Assembly: GCA_030407085.1 (NCBI GenBank)
Contig: CM059585.1
Location: 117,526,001-117,590,000 of the forward strand
DNA: 64,000 nucleotides
Direction of reading: 5' to 3'
From: Trichopria drosophilae
Lineage: Eukaryota; Arthropoda; Insecta; Hymenoptera; Diapriidae
Each line of letters starts with the position of its first letter. The first letter of the stretch is position 1. The translations under genes and the position numbers were made by a program. Under the pieces are notes generated by a model, which saw only the letters and a program-made list of their open reading frames with translations, was not told where the DNA came from and did no database searches. This document shows, one piece after another, positions 25,901-35,605 of the stretch.

Positions 25901-28900
25901 TCTACAGCCCTGTATTTAGCGATTATTAACCTCATTAAAATTGTATTAGAAATTTCACCCTATGAAAAATGTGGGGTGCACTTAACAATTAGTACAGAAA
26001 TAATTTATCTGTATCGCTAATAATGTTTTGTGTTGCAAACAACACGGAAAAAATGGATTATATATAATTATATACAATTTTTTATACAATTAGATCCAAT
26101 TATATATAATTGTATACAATTTTTGATACAATTAGATCCAATTATATATAATTATATATGGATTTTGGCTGTATATAATTATATACAAAGCAGTCAATTA
26201 TATACAATTATATATACTAATATATAATTATATATGTTTATATACGATTGTATATAATTATATACGGCCAAAATCCATATATAATTATATATAATTGGAT
26301 CTAATTGTATCAAAAATTGTATATGATTGTATATAATTGTATATAAATATATATAATTATATATAATTCTGTCTAAATTTATATATAATTATATATAATC
26401 ATATCTAAATTTATATATAATTATATATAATCATATCTAAATTTATATATAATTGTATATAATCCATTTTTTCCCAGGAATGCAAACTACTTCATGAGTT
26501 TTCTCCCCATTTTTTTTTGTCAAAGGAACAAAGTTCCGAAAATCAAAACCCCGAAAAGCTAAAATTTCGATATTGCGTGAGTCAAGATATTTTAATTTGC
26601 TTTCTTTTTGTCAAATTTTCAAAAAAAAAGTGAAAAAAAATCACGTTGTATCGAAATTTTGGCCTTTTGGTGTAGACTTAGTTCCGTGGCCACTTTTTTG
26701 TATCGTTTTTTGTACCTTTAATGTACCTCTATTATATGCTCTTTTATTATAAACAAAGTCGATTGTTATTATCATTATGATTAACATTATTCAATAAGAA
26801 GTTAAGTATTAAGTTAGTAAGTGGATTATTCTCAGAAAACTATTAAAAAAAGCAATGATTGTAATTCTACTAAGTTCTTTGCGGCTGATGCAAATTGTCC
26901 AATGGCTTTCCATGACAATGTAAATTCTACGATCAAATCTGGAGAGGATTTTCAGAGAAATATTATCGTCGAAACATCTTATACAATATTTCCTGGGCAT
27001 AAACCAAAAAGAACCTTAATTTTTATGTTTTAGATTTTGTTAATTATATTACGATAAAAGGTACAAAGAACTATTTAAAATCAAAATATTATTTTTGGTT
27101 GTAATAGATAAATTGCAGTTATAAATAGAGAAGTCAAATAATTTTTAAATTGTTTATTTATTTTATTTATTTATTTAATATTTTGTGATAAAAATAAACA
27201 ATCTTATCTTTTTACAGCTCTACACTGTGAAAAGTAAAGTAAAATTATATTTCTAAATTTTTACAGTTTTGTTGAAATTTTCTATTATTTTCATAATAAA
27301 ATTTCAATTTTCGAAAATACAAGAAAATTTACCAGAAACATGTAAAATTCATAATGGAAATGTAAATGCACATGTAAAATCACGACGATAATATAGGAAT
27401 TTTATCACAATGCTGTAAATTTACCATAATTTACTGGTACTTTAATTTCACTGTAAAATTACAAGGAATTTTTTTACAGTGAACTGTAAATTTATCATGA
27501 TTTACAGGTACTTTAATTTCACCGTAAAATTACATGGAATTTTTTTACAGTATACACTAAAAAATCCTGATGACTGTTACAATCGCACTGCAATTTTCCT
27601 TGGCAAAAAGTTGGTAATATTACTACATACAACGTAGGGATTTTCCTCAAAAACAAAATGAATTTTATAAGGTTACATAAATTTACTACATGAAACGTAG
27701 GAATATTACAGCATGGTGTAAAATTACCACATTCGACGTTGGTTCACTACACGGAAAGAAATTTTAATTAAATGCCACTGTTCAGGGAAGTAACAGCTAC
27801 CGTCCGATTTCTCACGAATTTCAAGCGATTAAAATTCGAAATCGTTAAAAAGAAAATTTTTATGAACAGTTACAATTTTATTACACCTTTTTGAATAGTT
27901 ATTCATAATTTTCCGACTATTTAGTTATTAATAATTCATTTTAATGATCTATAAATGTTGTTGAAACTGAAAAACTTGGTACTTTTTTCATTCTAAAGCT
28001 TCCGTATCGAAAACTGTGCAAGATACACTAAAAATGCACTAAAACTTTTTTGTAGAATACAAAATTTCCTAGAAAAAAGTCAGCGAGGGCCCTAGGCTAA
28101 AGTTAATAGCTTAGCCACGAGCAACGATGGAATATGCCTCACATTTTACAAAAATTCTAAAATATTCATAATTAACTTGTAAGACAAAATTCCAGCGTTA
28201 TTCATGGATAATCTATTAACTTTAAACTAGGGCTCTCGCTGACTTTTTTTAGGAAATTTTGTGCTCTATAAAAAAGGTTTAATGCATTTTTAGTGTATCT
28301 TGCACTGTTTTCGTTACTGAAGCTTTAGAATGAAAAAAGTACCAAGTTTTTCCGTTTCAACAACATTTATAGATCATTACAAATAATTATTAATAACTAT
28401 ATCGTCTAGAAATTATGAATAAATATTCTCAAAAGTGCACTCAAATTGGATCTGTTTATAAAAATTTTCTTTTTAACGAATTCGAATTTTAACCGTCATT
28501 TGCATAACATAAACCAAAACGAACCTTAATTTTTATGTTTTAGATTTTGTTAATTACATTACGATAAAAGGTACAAAGAACTATTTAAAATCAAAATATT
28601 ATTTTTGGTTGTAATAGCTAAATTGCAGTTATAAATAGGGAAATCAAATAATTTTTAAATTATCAAAAAAATAAACAATCTTATCTTATTATAGCTGTAC
28701 AATGTGAAAAGTAAAAGTAAAATTACATTTCCGAGTTTTTACAATATGATTGAAATTTTCTATTATTTTCTTAGTAAAATTACAATTTTCGTGTAAAAAT
28801 CATCCGAAAATAGAAGGAAATTTACCATCAACATGTAAAAGTCACAATGGAAATGTAAATTTACAACATCAAAGGTGGAAATAAAAATACCAGTAATAAT

Positions 28901-31900
28901 CGTCGTAATTTTACATCAATTCTGTAATTAAAAAAATGTAATTTTACATCATCCTTGTAATAATACAAGCGTACTATAAATTGTGCTACACGGAAAAAAA
29001 TTAAATGCGACGCCGACAAAACAAGGCTAAGCCACAGCGATCATGGTCCACCATCGAAATGTAAAATAGCGATTAAAATTCGAGTTCGAACAAAAAAAAT
29101 TTCTTTTTTTAATATATTCACTCTTGACATATCGTTAAGTAAACTTCAGCACAATTTTTAAATTGTGTAGTTATTTATATGATTTGTAAAGGTCGTTTAA
29201 TTTAAAAAAGTCGGCACTTTTTTCGTTTCAAGGCTTCCGTATCGAATACAGAGCGAGATACACAGAAAATGCCCTGAACCTTTTTTGTAGAGCACAAAAT
29301 TTCCTACAAAAATGTTACTGACAGCCCTACTCAAAAGTTAATAGTTTAGCCATAAATAGGGCTGCTCGTTCAAACATCTCAATAATTTCTACTACAATTT
29401 CTGACGTTGTTCTTGGCTGAACTATTAACTATAGAGTAGGGCTGTCACTGACTTTTTTGTAAGAAATTTTGTGTTCTACAAAAAAGGTTCAATGCATTTT
29501 TAGTCCATCTTGTACTGTATTCGATACGAAAGCCTTGAAATGAAAAATGTCCCGATTTCTTAACTTTAAACACCCTTTACAAATTATATAAATAACCGCA
29601 TAGTTTAAAAATTGTGCTTAATTATGCTTAACAATACGTTGCGAGTGAATATATAAAAAAAAAAGAATTTACAAATTCGAATTTTAATCGCTATTTTATT
29701 TGTTTTTTTTTTTTTTATTTTAGGAAAATTAATTACGCGGATTTTTTGTTAAAATACAAAATTTCTATCCCTCTTCGTTTTTTAATATAATTGCAAAAAA
29801 CGAAATTATTTGAAATATAAAATAACTTAATTATTAGTCTTTAACTCGTCATATCTTTTAGAATAATTGGAATTTTTTAATGAAATTTTTAGGGAATATG
29901 CACTATTCTATCTACAAACTAACGTATTTTTCCAAATTATGGTTAGTTGTTACGGAAATTTTTTTAAAATTGGTTTTTGTTTTACTGCACAAAATTGACA
30001 TTGAAACCTTCAAACACTTCGGGAGTCGAGGGAATTTCAATAAATCGAAATTTCCTTCCCACCGAAAATTCGAGGAAAGTTCAGAGAAGTTTTTTGTAAA
30101 GTTATAGACTAATCTGACTTGTAGTTTTCAAGTAACAATTGAATTCGTGAAGTGTTTGAAGCTTTCAATGTTAATTTTGTGCAGTAAAACAAAAACCAAT
30201 TTTAAAAAAATTTCCGTAACAACTAACCATAATTTGGAAAAATACGTTAGTTTGTAGATAGAATAGTGCATATTCCCTAAAAATTTTATTAAAAAATTCC
30301 AATTATTGTAAAAGATATGACGAGTTAAAGACAAAATAATTAAGTTATTTTATATTTCAAATAATTTCGTTTTTTGCGATTATATTAAAAACGAAGAGGG
30401 ATAGAAATTTTTTATTTTAACAAAAAATACGCGTAATTAATTTTCCTATTAACCCATTAAGGACGGGAGACGCACATATTTACGTTGATTTTCGACCTCC
30501 ATTCTCAACAGGAAATAAAATTAATATTGACTTAAAAGTGACCAACCCTACCATTTTCGAGTATGCTCTTTCGATTGGCGTAGTCAAAATTGCATTTAAA
30601 TTGATTTAAAAACCAATATGGCGCATTTTAAATAAAAAAATGAACAAAATTTCGTGTGTTTCGTTTTTGTGAATTTTTTTTCCTATCAATAACGTTACCA
30701 GATCGATGCCTTTCTGCTACCAAAAGTGCACAAAATATATGAACTTCAACTAGGAATTTTCTTGTTTTGCCCTGAATCAACCTAACCTCTTCAAAACGTC
30801 AATATGTCGAAAAAATTGATGAATTGTTTTGACAAATTTTTGTCAAATCTACGAAAGTTTAATAATTTATTTTCTCTGAAACTATAGATTTTAAAGGAAA
30901 TTTCCCAAAACAAAAATATCTTAGAATTGATTAAAGAACCTTCTCAAATTTTTTTCAGATTTTATAAATGACTTTTTTCAAAATTTCGATTTTTCAAATT
31001 TTTGAAAAATCAAAAAATGCTTCAACGCATTCTGATAAAATTTGAAAGTATTGTTTGACTCATTTCAAAGCATTTTTGTTCCTGGCAAATTTTCTCTAAA
31101 GTCTATAGTATTCAAGACAAAAATTTGTCAAAACAATTCATCAATTTTTTCGACATATTGACGTTTTGAAGAGGTTATGTTGATTCAGGGCAAAACAAGA
31201 AAATTCCTAGTTGAAGTTCATATATTTTGTGCACTTTTGGTTGCAGAAAGGCATCGATCTGGTAACGTTATTGATAGGAAAAAAAATTCACAAAAACGAA
31301 ACACACGAAATTCTGTTCATTTTTTTATTTAAAATGCGCCATATTGGTTTTTAAATCAATTTAAATGCAATTTTGACTACGCCAATCGAAAGAGCATACT
31401 CGAAAATGGTAGGGTTGGTCACTTTTAAGTCAATATTAATTTTATTTCCTGTTGAGAATGGAGGTCGAAAATCAACGTAAATATGTGCGTCTCCCGTCCT
31501 TAATGGGTTAAGATATCTAATGAAAACTTTAAAATTCGAAAGGCAAAAAATTACGAGCCGAGGGGCCAACAAATTCTCTGGCGTTTCACGGGTATCCCCT
31601 TTTGATCGCCAGGGATTCAATTGTTAAGAGAAAGCATCTGCATTTCCTCAAACTTCATCTATTTACAGGATAAGAAACTGATAAACAAAAGCATGATATA
31701 AACCACCGTGGCTAATTTATAGCCATTTCTTATTCTTTTCGATTTATTAACTTCTTATATACTTCAATAATGTTACATAGTTTTGAGTTGTGTGCTAATT
31801 CTTTCCGTTCATTACAAGACACGTATGATATCAGACGTGATATTAATTTTCAGTTCAAACAATAGCTAAAACTCCCGAGTTTACTGTGAAATCGGATCGA

Positions 31901-34900
31901 TAGCGATTTTGAAATAATTCAATCCAGAAATATGACTCAGAAATGAAAAGGAATAATTGTTATCACAAACATTGCTGTAGAAATTATATTGTGAAAAGAA
32001 ACAATTATTAACGTTGAATAGAAACAAATTTTGTTGCTTTCTTAAAACAGTAAATTATAAATTTTATATTCAACAAAAACTCAATATTTCTAGTTTAGTT
32101 GCCCTAATAATTATTTAGTTTTTATGCAACGTTATAATCGTTAATGACAAATTAATAACAGGTTTGTTTAATTATTCAATTTGTTTAATTATTTAAGGTT
32201 TATAAATAATTTTATATATAAAAAATCGCTTAAAAATATAATTAAATCCAATTTTTTCATTCAATCAATTTGTGCATTACAAAAAAGTAATTTTTTTTTG
32301 CTTTCGAAGAGTTTTGATAATATAAATTTAGTTTTTATGCAACGTTATAATCGTTAATGACAAATTAATAACAGGTTTGTTTAATTATTTAAGGTTTATA
32401 AATAATTTTATATATAAAAAATTGCTTAAAAATATAATTAAATCCAATTTTTTCATTCAATCAATTTGTGCATTACAAAAAAGTAATTTTTGTTGGCTTT
32501 CTAAGAGTTTTGATAATATAAATTTGATCGTTTTGCAGTTTTTGGAAATTAATAAATCTAGTGCTACATTTTTTATTTACAAAAATATTTATAAATGTTA
32601 TAAACAATGAAACTGTTATTTATTTCAACATTACTACAGTAGGACCTCTCTTATTCTAATTGTTCCCCCATAAGTCTTCTCCCACTATCACACGAAAAGT
32701 CAACGAAAAATATTGTCCACGAATCACAAGCTCGCAAGCAAAGTAAGTGGGGGTAAGGGGAAAATTAAAATAAGAGAGGTCCTACTGTATAATGTTACAT
32801 CGAATATTGTACCCCGGCAAAGGATGTTGCAAATACATCACTAAATATATTATTTACGGATAAACATCCGAAAGCCACACACCTCCAATTTTTTCGAAAA
32901 TACGTATACTTACATAATTTGATGCGCTGATTACGAATTTCGTAATGAAAATTGCCGACAAGGTCATCTTCAAGGTCAAAATGAAAAAAACGCGTTTTTT
33001 TTTGCATTTATTCGCATTTATTTCCGAAAATACAAATCAGACGGAAAAAAGTTTCAAACAAAAAAGATAGAGAATCAAATTCTCTACAAAAAAGGTTCGA
33101 TGCATTTTTTTCGAAATATCAAAAATAATGCCATAATCGGATGAGGAACATGACAATAATCTAGTTAACGTTCTCTTTGCAATGTAGTTAGGCTTGTCGC
33201 CACTAGATGAAATTGCGGTGCTCAGAACTTTCTGCTAGGCATTTCCGGCTCCCGTTGTTGAAGTGTGTGAGTAGGTAGGACGATTCGGGCTGCTGAAACC
33301 AATGTAGAGTGGCACTTTGACAGGATCAGGGCAATTTTTGCCCTTTTTTATACTAACTTTTATACCCCCCCCCCTCCCCCTCCCGTTCAGATTTATGATT
33401 ATTTACAGCTACCTCCTACAGTTTGAAAAGCAATGCTTGAATCTAGGGCTCCGCCCCCCAGACCCCCCTTTTTATCCTACCCTAACCTCCAACCATCAGA
33501 TACAAAAGGAACACGTTGAACAGATTATTCTCATGTTCCTCCTTCGATTACGGCGTTACCTTTGATGTTTAGATAAAAATGCATCTAACCTCTTTTGTAG
33601 AGAATTTGATTCTCTATCTTTTTTGTTGGAAACTTTTTTCCGTCTGATTTGTATTTTCGGAGATAAATGCGAAGAAATTCAAAAAATACATTTTTTTTTT
33701 CATTTTGACCTTGAAGATGACCTTGTCGGCAATTTTCACTATGTAATTCGTAATCAGCGCATTAAATTACATAAGTATACGTAGTTTCAAATAAATTGGA
33801 GGTGTGTGGCTTTCGGAAGTACACCCTTATTTACTTTTAAATACTAAAAAACCAACTTTTAATTAACAATCGTAATCTATTTTTGACCGTAAACTAATTT
33901 AGCATTAAAATTTTTTCCTGAAAATTTTACTCGTTTTTATATAACTTTGAAACATAAAATTACAAATACAATTTTTAAAATAATGTTTATAAATTCCGTT
34001 AATTAAATGCAAGAATTTATTATTAGATTCTAGGTATACACAATACAGGATCCCTAAAAATTTGGTTTAATAAATGCTATTTATCAAATTCGGAGTGACT
34101 AAAACCAGTTTTCAGGGAAACTCTCCCTATATGGTCATATCATTGTTTGTACAAAGATCTTAGGTGTTAATTTACTTAATATTTATCTACAATTTGTCTA
34201 CATATTTGACAATCGCAATGCACTTTTAATTTAAATCAAAAACATTCTTATATTTTACTGTAAATTCTATAGACCTGAAATCTGAGAATATTAAAAAATA
34301 ATTTTAAAATAAATCTCAAAATTTTAAAAATGAGATAAAAAGAAATTTGAAGAGTTAAGAAAGAAATAATGGAGAAACTGGTGAAGGTGAAACAACGAAT
34401 CTCTACCGAGCGTCGGGTTGCGATAGCGTCTGACGTAAATCAAACTGACACAACGGGCCGCTCTCTCCCGGTCGGCCAACTTTCGAGGTTATGTTCGCGT
34501 CTCGTGGTCAGCATCATCGCGAAAAAAAAACCCGGTCTCGATTTTCCCATCGGCATTTGAATTTTCCGGCATATCGGGGTCCCGGCGACGTCTTTTTGAC
34601 AAAGTTGGGACTTTAACGAAAAGCAGTCGACCTTCGACGCGCAAATCGAGTGAAAATCAAGCACGCCGAAAGGAAAGGCGCGCGTGGCCAAGGCGCAGTT
34701 CTAAAAATAAGCGAGGGTCATTATTTTCGCTCGCCGAAACTCGCTCGACAAGCCGGACGAAACGTTCGCTCTCGCGCGAGAGCGAGAGAGAGTGATCCGA
34801 GGCCAATGAGATAGAAAGGGAAAGAGCGAGAGTGGAGGAAGGAGAAAGGAGAAATTATAGGTTAAACGTTCGGAGCTTGTATTGATTTTCACGCCCCGAT

Positions 34901-35189
34901 CGGCCCAGCAGAGATAACCCTTAAAACGAAAGAAAAACTTATGGGACGTTTACGAAATTTTTAAAGATTTTATAAGAATTGAGAAATTCTTTGTACACAA
35001 AGGAGTTGGAGAGTAATCGAAGGTTCGCGGCGGTACATCTCGAGGTCGCGGCTCGGCGAAAAACGCTTCCGAAGCCCGGTTTTTCCGATGGGACTAGGGA
35101 GATTCGTTGCACACACGACACTTGATTCGTCAATTAATCATACCTGCTAATTGTTTTCGTAGTAGAAGCGCGGACTGTGGCTCTGACAT
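16834..35189 (-). CDS. UBE2G1: UBE2G1-type ubiquitin-conjugating enzyme E2 (five exons)
   Basis: An E2 enzyme that carries ubiquitin as a thioester and passes it to substrates with an E3 ligase. Joined on the minus strand: 35189..35144, 23743..23641, 23570..23473, 20570..20392, 16914..16834. This gives 507 nt, or 168 codons plus stop; vertebrate UBE2G1 has 170. All introns are GT-AG (11400, 70, 2902 and 3477 bp) and all junctions keep frame. Visible landmarks are an N-terminal helix ([11 protein letters not shown]), [27 protein letters not shown], the HPN motif at residues 80-82, the catalytic Cys90 in GDVCISI, and the acidic loop [12 protein letters not shown] after it. That loop separates the G1/G2/R group from simple E2s. 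The C-terminal helix ends KSQEECM. The start ATG is the only one that gives the family N-terminus. Introns 1, 3 and 4 are loaded with repeats. Identification is very secure; the UTRs are not defined. Confidence 0.97.
17052..20204. repeat. Higher-order tandem array of 14 units inside a TIR element, in UBE2G1 intron 4
   Basis: Units start at CAGTAAACGAAAACGAATAG at 17055, 17268, 17521, 17764, 17917, 18180, 18353, 18615, 18877, 19050, 19292, 19485, 19678 and 19961. Unit lengths run from 153 to 283 bp. Each has a constant head (to TTAAAAATACGAATT), a variable number of 20-bp subunits (AWTTAAAATGAATTCAAGTG type), and a constant tail (CAATTAATCATTTTCATGCG then TTCACTTGAATTACTA). Most length differences are multiples of 20 or 10. 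The array's outer ends are inverted repeats of about 50 bp (CCCAGTAAACGAAAACGAAT on the left; its complement ending GTTTGCTGGG on the right). The tandem expansion therefore took place inside a MITE-like element. Confidence 0.93.
20392..20570 (-). CDS. UBE2G1: UBE2G1 exon 4 (catalytic Cys90 and acidic loop)
   Basis: Acceptor TTTTCTAG, donor GCC|GTAAGT in phase 0. Encodes the catalytic GDVCISI, the acidic loop, and [18 protein letters not shown]. The open frame extends past both splice sites, but the extensions are intronic. Confidence 0.97.
20571..23472. other. UBE2G1 intron 3, AT-rich, with one GTAAA/TTTAC tract
   Basis: The dispersed word GCCGTCGGAAGCAC with GATGACGTATCTACAAATCT at about 20765 recurs in variant form at 10494. 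A GTAAA/TTTAC tract lies at 21283..21600. The rest is plain AT-rich intron. The short open frames 20912..21305 are not supported as exons. Confidence 0.6.
21283..21600. repeat. GTAAA/TTTAC-word tract starting CACTGTAAAAAAT
   Basis: The left end reads TACACTGTAAAAAATT. The interior has alternating TTGTAAAATTAC, TTTACCACT and TAAAATTACTATG words, some mirrored about the centre. Same family as 14540..15253, but decayed. Confidence 0.6.
23473..23570 (-). CDS. UBE2G1: UBE2G1 exon 3 (residues 50-82 plus 1 nt)
   Basis: Acceptor TTTGTAG, donor A|GTAAGT. Encodes [12 protein letters not shown] and the HPN motif that supports the E2 active site. Confidence 0.97.
23641..23743 (-). CDS. UBE2G1: UBE2G1 exon 2 (residues 16-49 plus 2 nt)
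   Basis: Acceptor TTTTTTCAG at the upstream side, donor TA|GTAAGT. Encodes the segment from the split Glu16 through IIGPPDTL. A 70-bp intron separates it from exon 3. Confidence 0.97.
23744..25216. other. 5' part of the UBE2G1 intron 1, AT-rich, nothing recognised
   Basis: Extremely AT-rich sequence with scattered short open frames (23758..23946, 24170..24367, 25019..25228). None has flanking splice signals in a consistent frame or recognisable motifs. Confidence 0.6.
25217..25376 (-). mobile_element. Truncated inverted copy of the 10749..10936 element
   Basis: The reverse complement begins TGACGCTGAAGCTAGCAGCA and follows the first copy through ACTATGGTTTTCAGCCATT until about 25217, where the far terminal repeat is missing. 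Confidence 0.8.
26046..26474. mobile_element. AT-rich foldback element with GGAAAAAATGGATTATA ends
   Basis: The left end GGAAAAAATGGATTATATAT pairs with the right end at 26474. The interior is made of TATATAATTATATAC words and mirrors itself around about 26210 through GATCCAATTATATATAAT and CCATATATAATT. TGCAAAC lies just outside each end and may be a target-site duplication. No coding content. Confidence 0.75.
26998..27440 (+). repeat. Direct duplication, copy A (copy B at 28507)
   Basis: CATAAACCAAAA-GAACCTTA, TTTATGTTTTAGATTTTGTT, GGTACAAAGAACTATTTAAA and the following GTGAAAAGTAAA / GAAATTTTCTATTATTTTC words recur in the same order about 1509 bp downstream. The block ends in a GTAAA/TTTAC tract. 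Confidence 0.85.
27555..27751 (+). mobile_element. Small MITE, inverted copy of 1371..1567
   Basis: Begins CACTAAAAAATCC after TA and ends CGTTGGTTCACTA. The full length aligns with the reverse complement of 1371..1567. Words such as GGCAAAAAGTTGGTAATATT are identical in both. Confidence 0.8.
27824..28495. mobile_element. Palindromic element, family P1 copy 1 (arms about 290 bp)
   Basis: Arms 27824..28116 and 28205..28495 mirror each other. Shared words are ATTAAAATTCGAA at the ends, CTTCCGTATCGAAAAC, GATACACTAAAAATGCA and GCTAAAGTTAATA at the inner edge. The loop is about 90 bp. The arms carry the core AAAAAAGGTTTAATGCATTT also seen in three other palindromes. No ORF. Confidence 0.85.
28507..28990 (+). 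repeat. Direct duplication, copy B, plus GTAAA/TTTAC tract
   Basis: Second copy of 26998..27440 (see that entry), diverged by scattered substitutions and by loss of a TTTATTTATTTA run. It then passes into a GTAAA/TTTAC tract to about 28990. Confidence 0.85.
29062..29698. mobile_element. Palindromic element, family P1 copy 2
   Basis: Arms 29062..29351 and 29414..29698 with ends AAAATAGCGATTAAAATTCG. Same internal order as 27824..28495: CTTCCGTATCGAA, GATACACAGAAAATGC, then CTACAAAAAAGGTTCAATGC in the right arm. The inner edge is TTAATAGTTTAGCC. No ORF. Confidence 0.85.
29721..30448. mobile_element. Palindromic element with TAGGAAAATTAATTACGCG ends
   Basis: Arms 29721..30020 and 30149..30448 are mirror copies with few differences. 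Shared words are TTTCTATCCCTCTTCG, TTAACTCGTCATATC-like and CTGCACAAAATTGACATTGA-like. The open frames 29880..30107 (+) and 30334..30128 (-) are the same sequence read from each arm and are not genes. A TTAA-type element is inserted directly after its right end. Confidence 0.88.
30453..31507. mobile_element. piggyBac-type palindromic element, TTAA target duplication
   Basis: The ends are CCCATTAAGGACGGGAGACG and its exact complement, flanked on both sides by TTAA (30449-30452, 31508-31511). The arms 30453..30846 and 31113..31507 are almost identical over about 395 bp. They include GCTCTTTCGATTGGCGTAGT, a word shared with 11092..12635 and 55000..55951. CCC ends with TTAA fit the piggyBac superfamily. 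No transposase is present. High arm identity suggests recent origin or repair between the arms. Confidence 0.9.
31512..32115. other. UBE2G1 intron 1 sequence, nothing recognised
   Basis: Moderately AT-rich unique-looking sequence. An open frame (31620..31351, minus) runs from here into the piggyBac-type element and is not a gene. Confidence 0.5.
32116..32527 (+). repeat. Tandem duplication, two copies of about 213 and 199 bp
   Basis: TAGTTTTTATGCAACGTTAT starts both copies (32116 and 32329). The first copy has an extra TTCAATTTGTTTAA-like stretch, which explains the length difference. The open frame 32377..32610 is within the second copy. Confidence 0.9.
32637..32787. mobile_element. CAGTAG-type MITE, copy 3 (151 bp)
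   Basis: Begins CAGTAGGACCTCTCTTATTC and ends AATAAGAGAGGTCCTACTG, with TA on both sides. The centre has a GC-richer stretch with CCCCCATAAG / AGTGGGGGTAAGGGG words mirrored near each arm. Smallest member of the family here. Confidence 0.9.
32868..33816. mobile_element. Palindromic element, family P2 copy 1 (arms 243 bp, loop 463 bp)
   Basis: Arms 32868..33110 and 33574..33816 mirror each other from CCGAAAGCCACACACCTCCA inward through GACAAGGTCATCTTCAAGGT and AATTCTCTACAAAAAAGGTT. The loop holds a C-run (about 33366..33385) and the word GGGCTCCGCCCCCCAGACCC followed by CTAACCTCCAACCA, a pattern also found in the loop of 58215..59522. Open frames 32795..33007 and 33317..33565 are by-products. 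Confidence 0.88.
33817..34355. other. UBE2G1 intron 1 sequence, AT-rich, nothing recognised
   Basis: Plain AT-rich sequence between the palindrome and the CpG-rich block. No conserved motif or repeat match was noticed. Confidence 0.5.
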
Positions 35190-35605
35190 TAATAAAAGTT
35201 CCGTTAAGTAAGACTAAAGTTGAAAAACAATCACTTTTGGCTTGACTGGAAAGATGGCTAGGTACGTCGCGGAAGCGGTGGCTACGCATGCGTCACTGGG
35301 TAAACATATGTTCTTCCGTCGGCTTTAGGCTTCGAGGGCGCCGGTCGCGCAAACCGGAATTCGCAACTGGCGATCCCTGCGGCGGTTCCTTCAACTTTTC
35401 GCAAGGAACTCTGACCTCGGATGGTAAAGAAAGATTGACAATTTTATTTTACACGCCAGCGAAAGTTGTCGTTGACATTGAAGTCTCCAAGTTTCCACCG
35501 TTATCCGTAGGAGTGCGTGGGCAATTGCAACAGTCTATTGTTTTTTTTTCGTCGATTTTTTACAAAAAACAGCACAATTTAAACATTGTGTGTGTTAGGC
35601 ATTAA
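34356..35605 (-). promoter_or_regulatory. CpG-rich block around UBE2G1 exon 1, probable promoter region
   Basis: The sequence changes abruptly from AT-rich to GC- and CpG-rich (GGCGACG, CGCGCGAGAGCGAG, GGCGCCGGTCGCGC). The block covers exon 1 (35189..35144), the start of intron 1 and about 400 bp upstream. AAGATGGCTAGG at about 35251 resembles a YY1-type site, but I cannot place the transcription start. The GC-richest part of intron 1 (34380-34900) may be an enhancer or alternative promoter. Short open frames on both strands (for example 35288..35605) are explained by low stop-codon density and show no homology. Confidence 0.6.
35144..35189 (-). CDS. UBE2G1: UBE2G1 exon 1 (start codon, residues 1-15 plus 1 nt)
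   Basis: ATG at 35189..35187 begins [15 protein letters not shown]. The donor is G|GTATGA, leaving phase 1. Exon 2, which supplies the rest of the Glu codon, lies 11.4 kb away. Confidence 0.93.

Noticed and set aside
29880..30334. Two open frames of about 70 codons with the same peptide on opposite strands
   Set aside because: They are the two arms of one palindrome read from each side, not two genes.
34440..34560. Alternative UBE2G1 first exon suggested by AAGTTGGCCGAC on the minus strand
   Set aside because: No donor GT follows, and the true first exon at 35189..35144 encodes the expected N-terminus with a proper donor.
35288..35605. 105-codon plus-strand open frame upstream of UBE2G1
   Set aside because: It sits in the CpG-rich promoter block, where stops are rare. 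There is no recognisable domain or splice context. A divergent transcript is possible but not shown.
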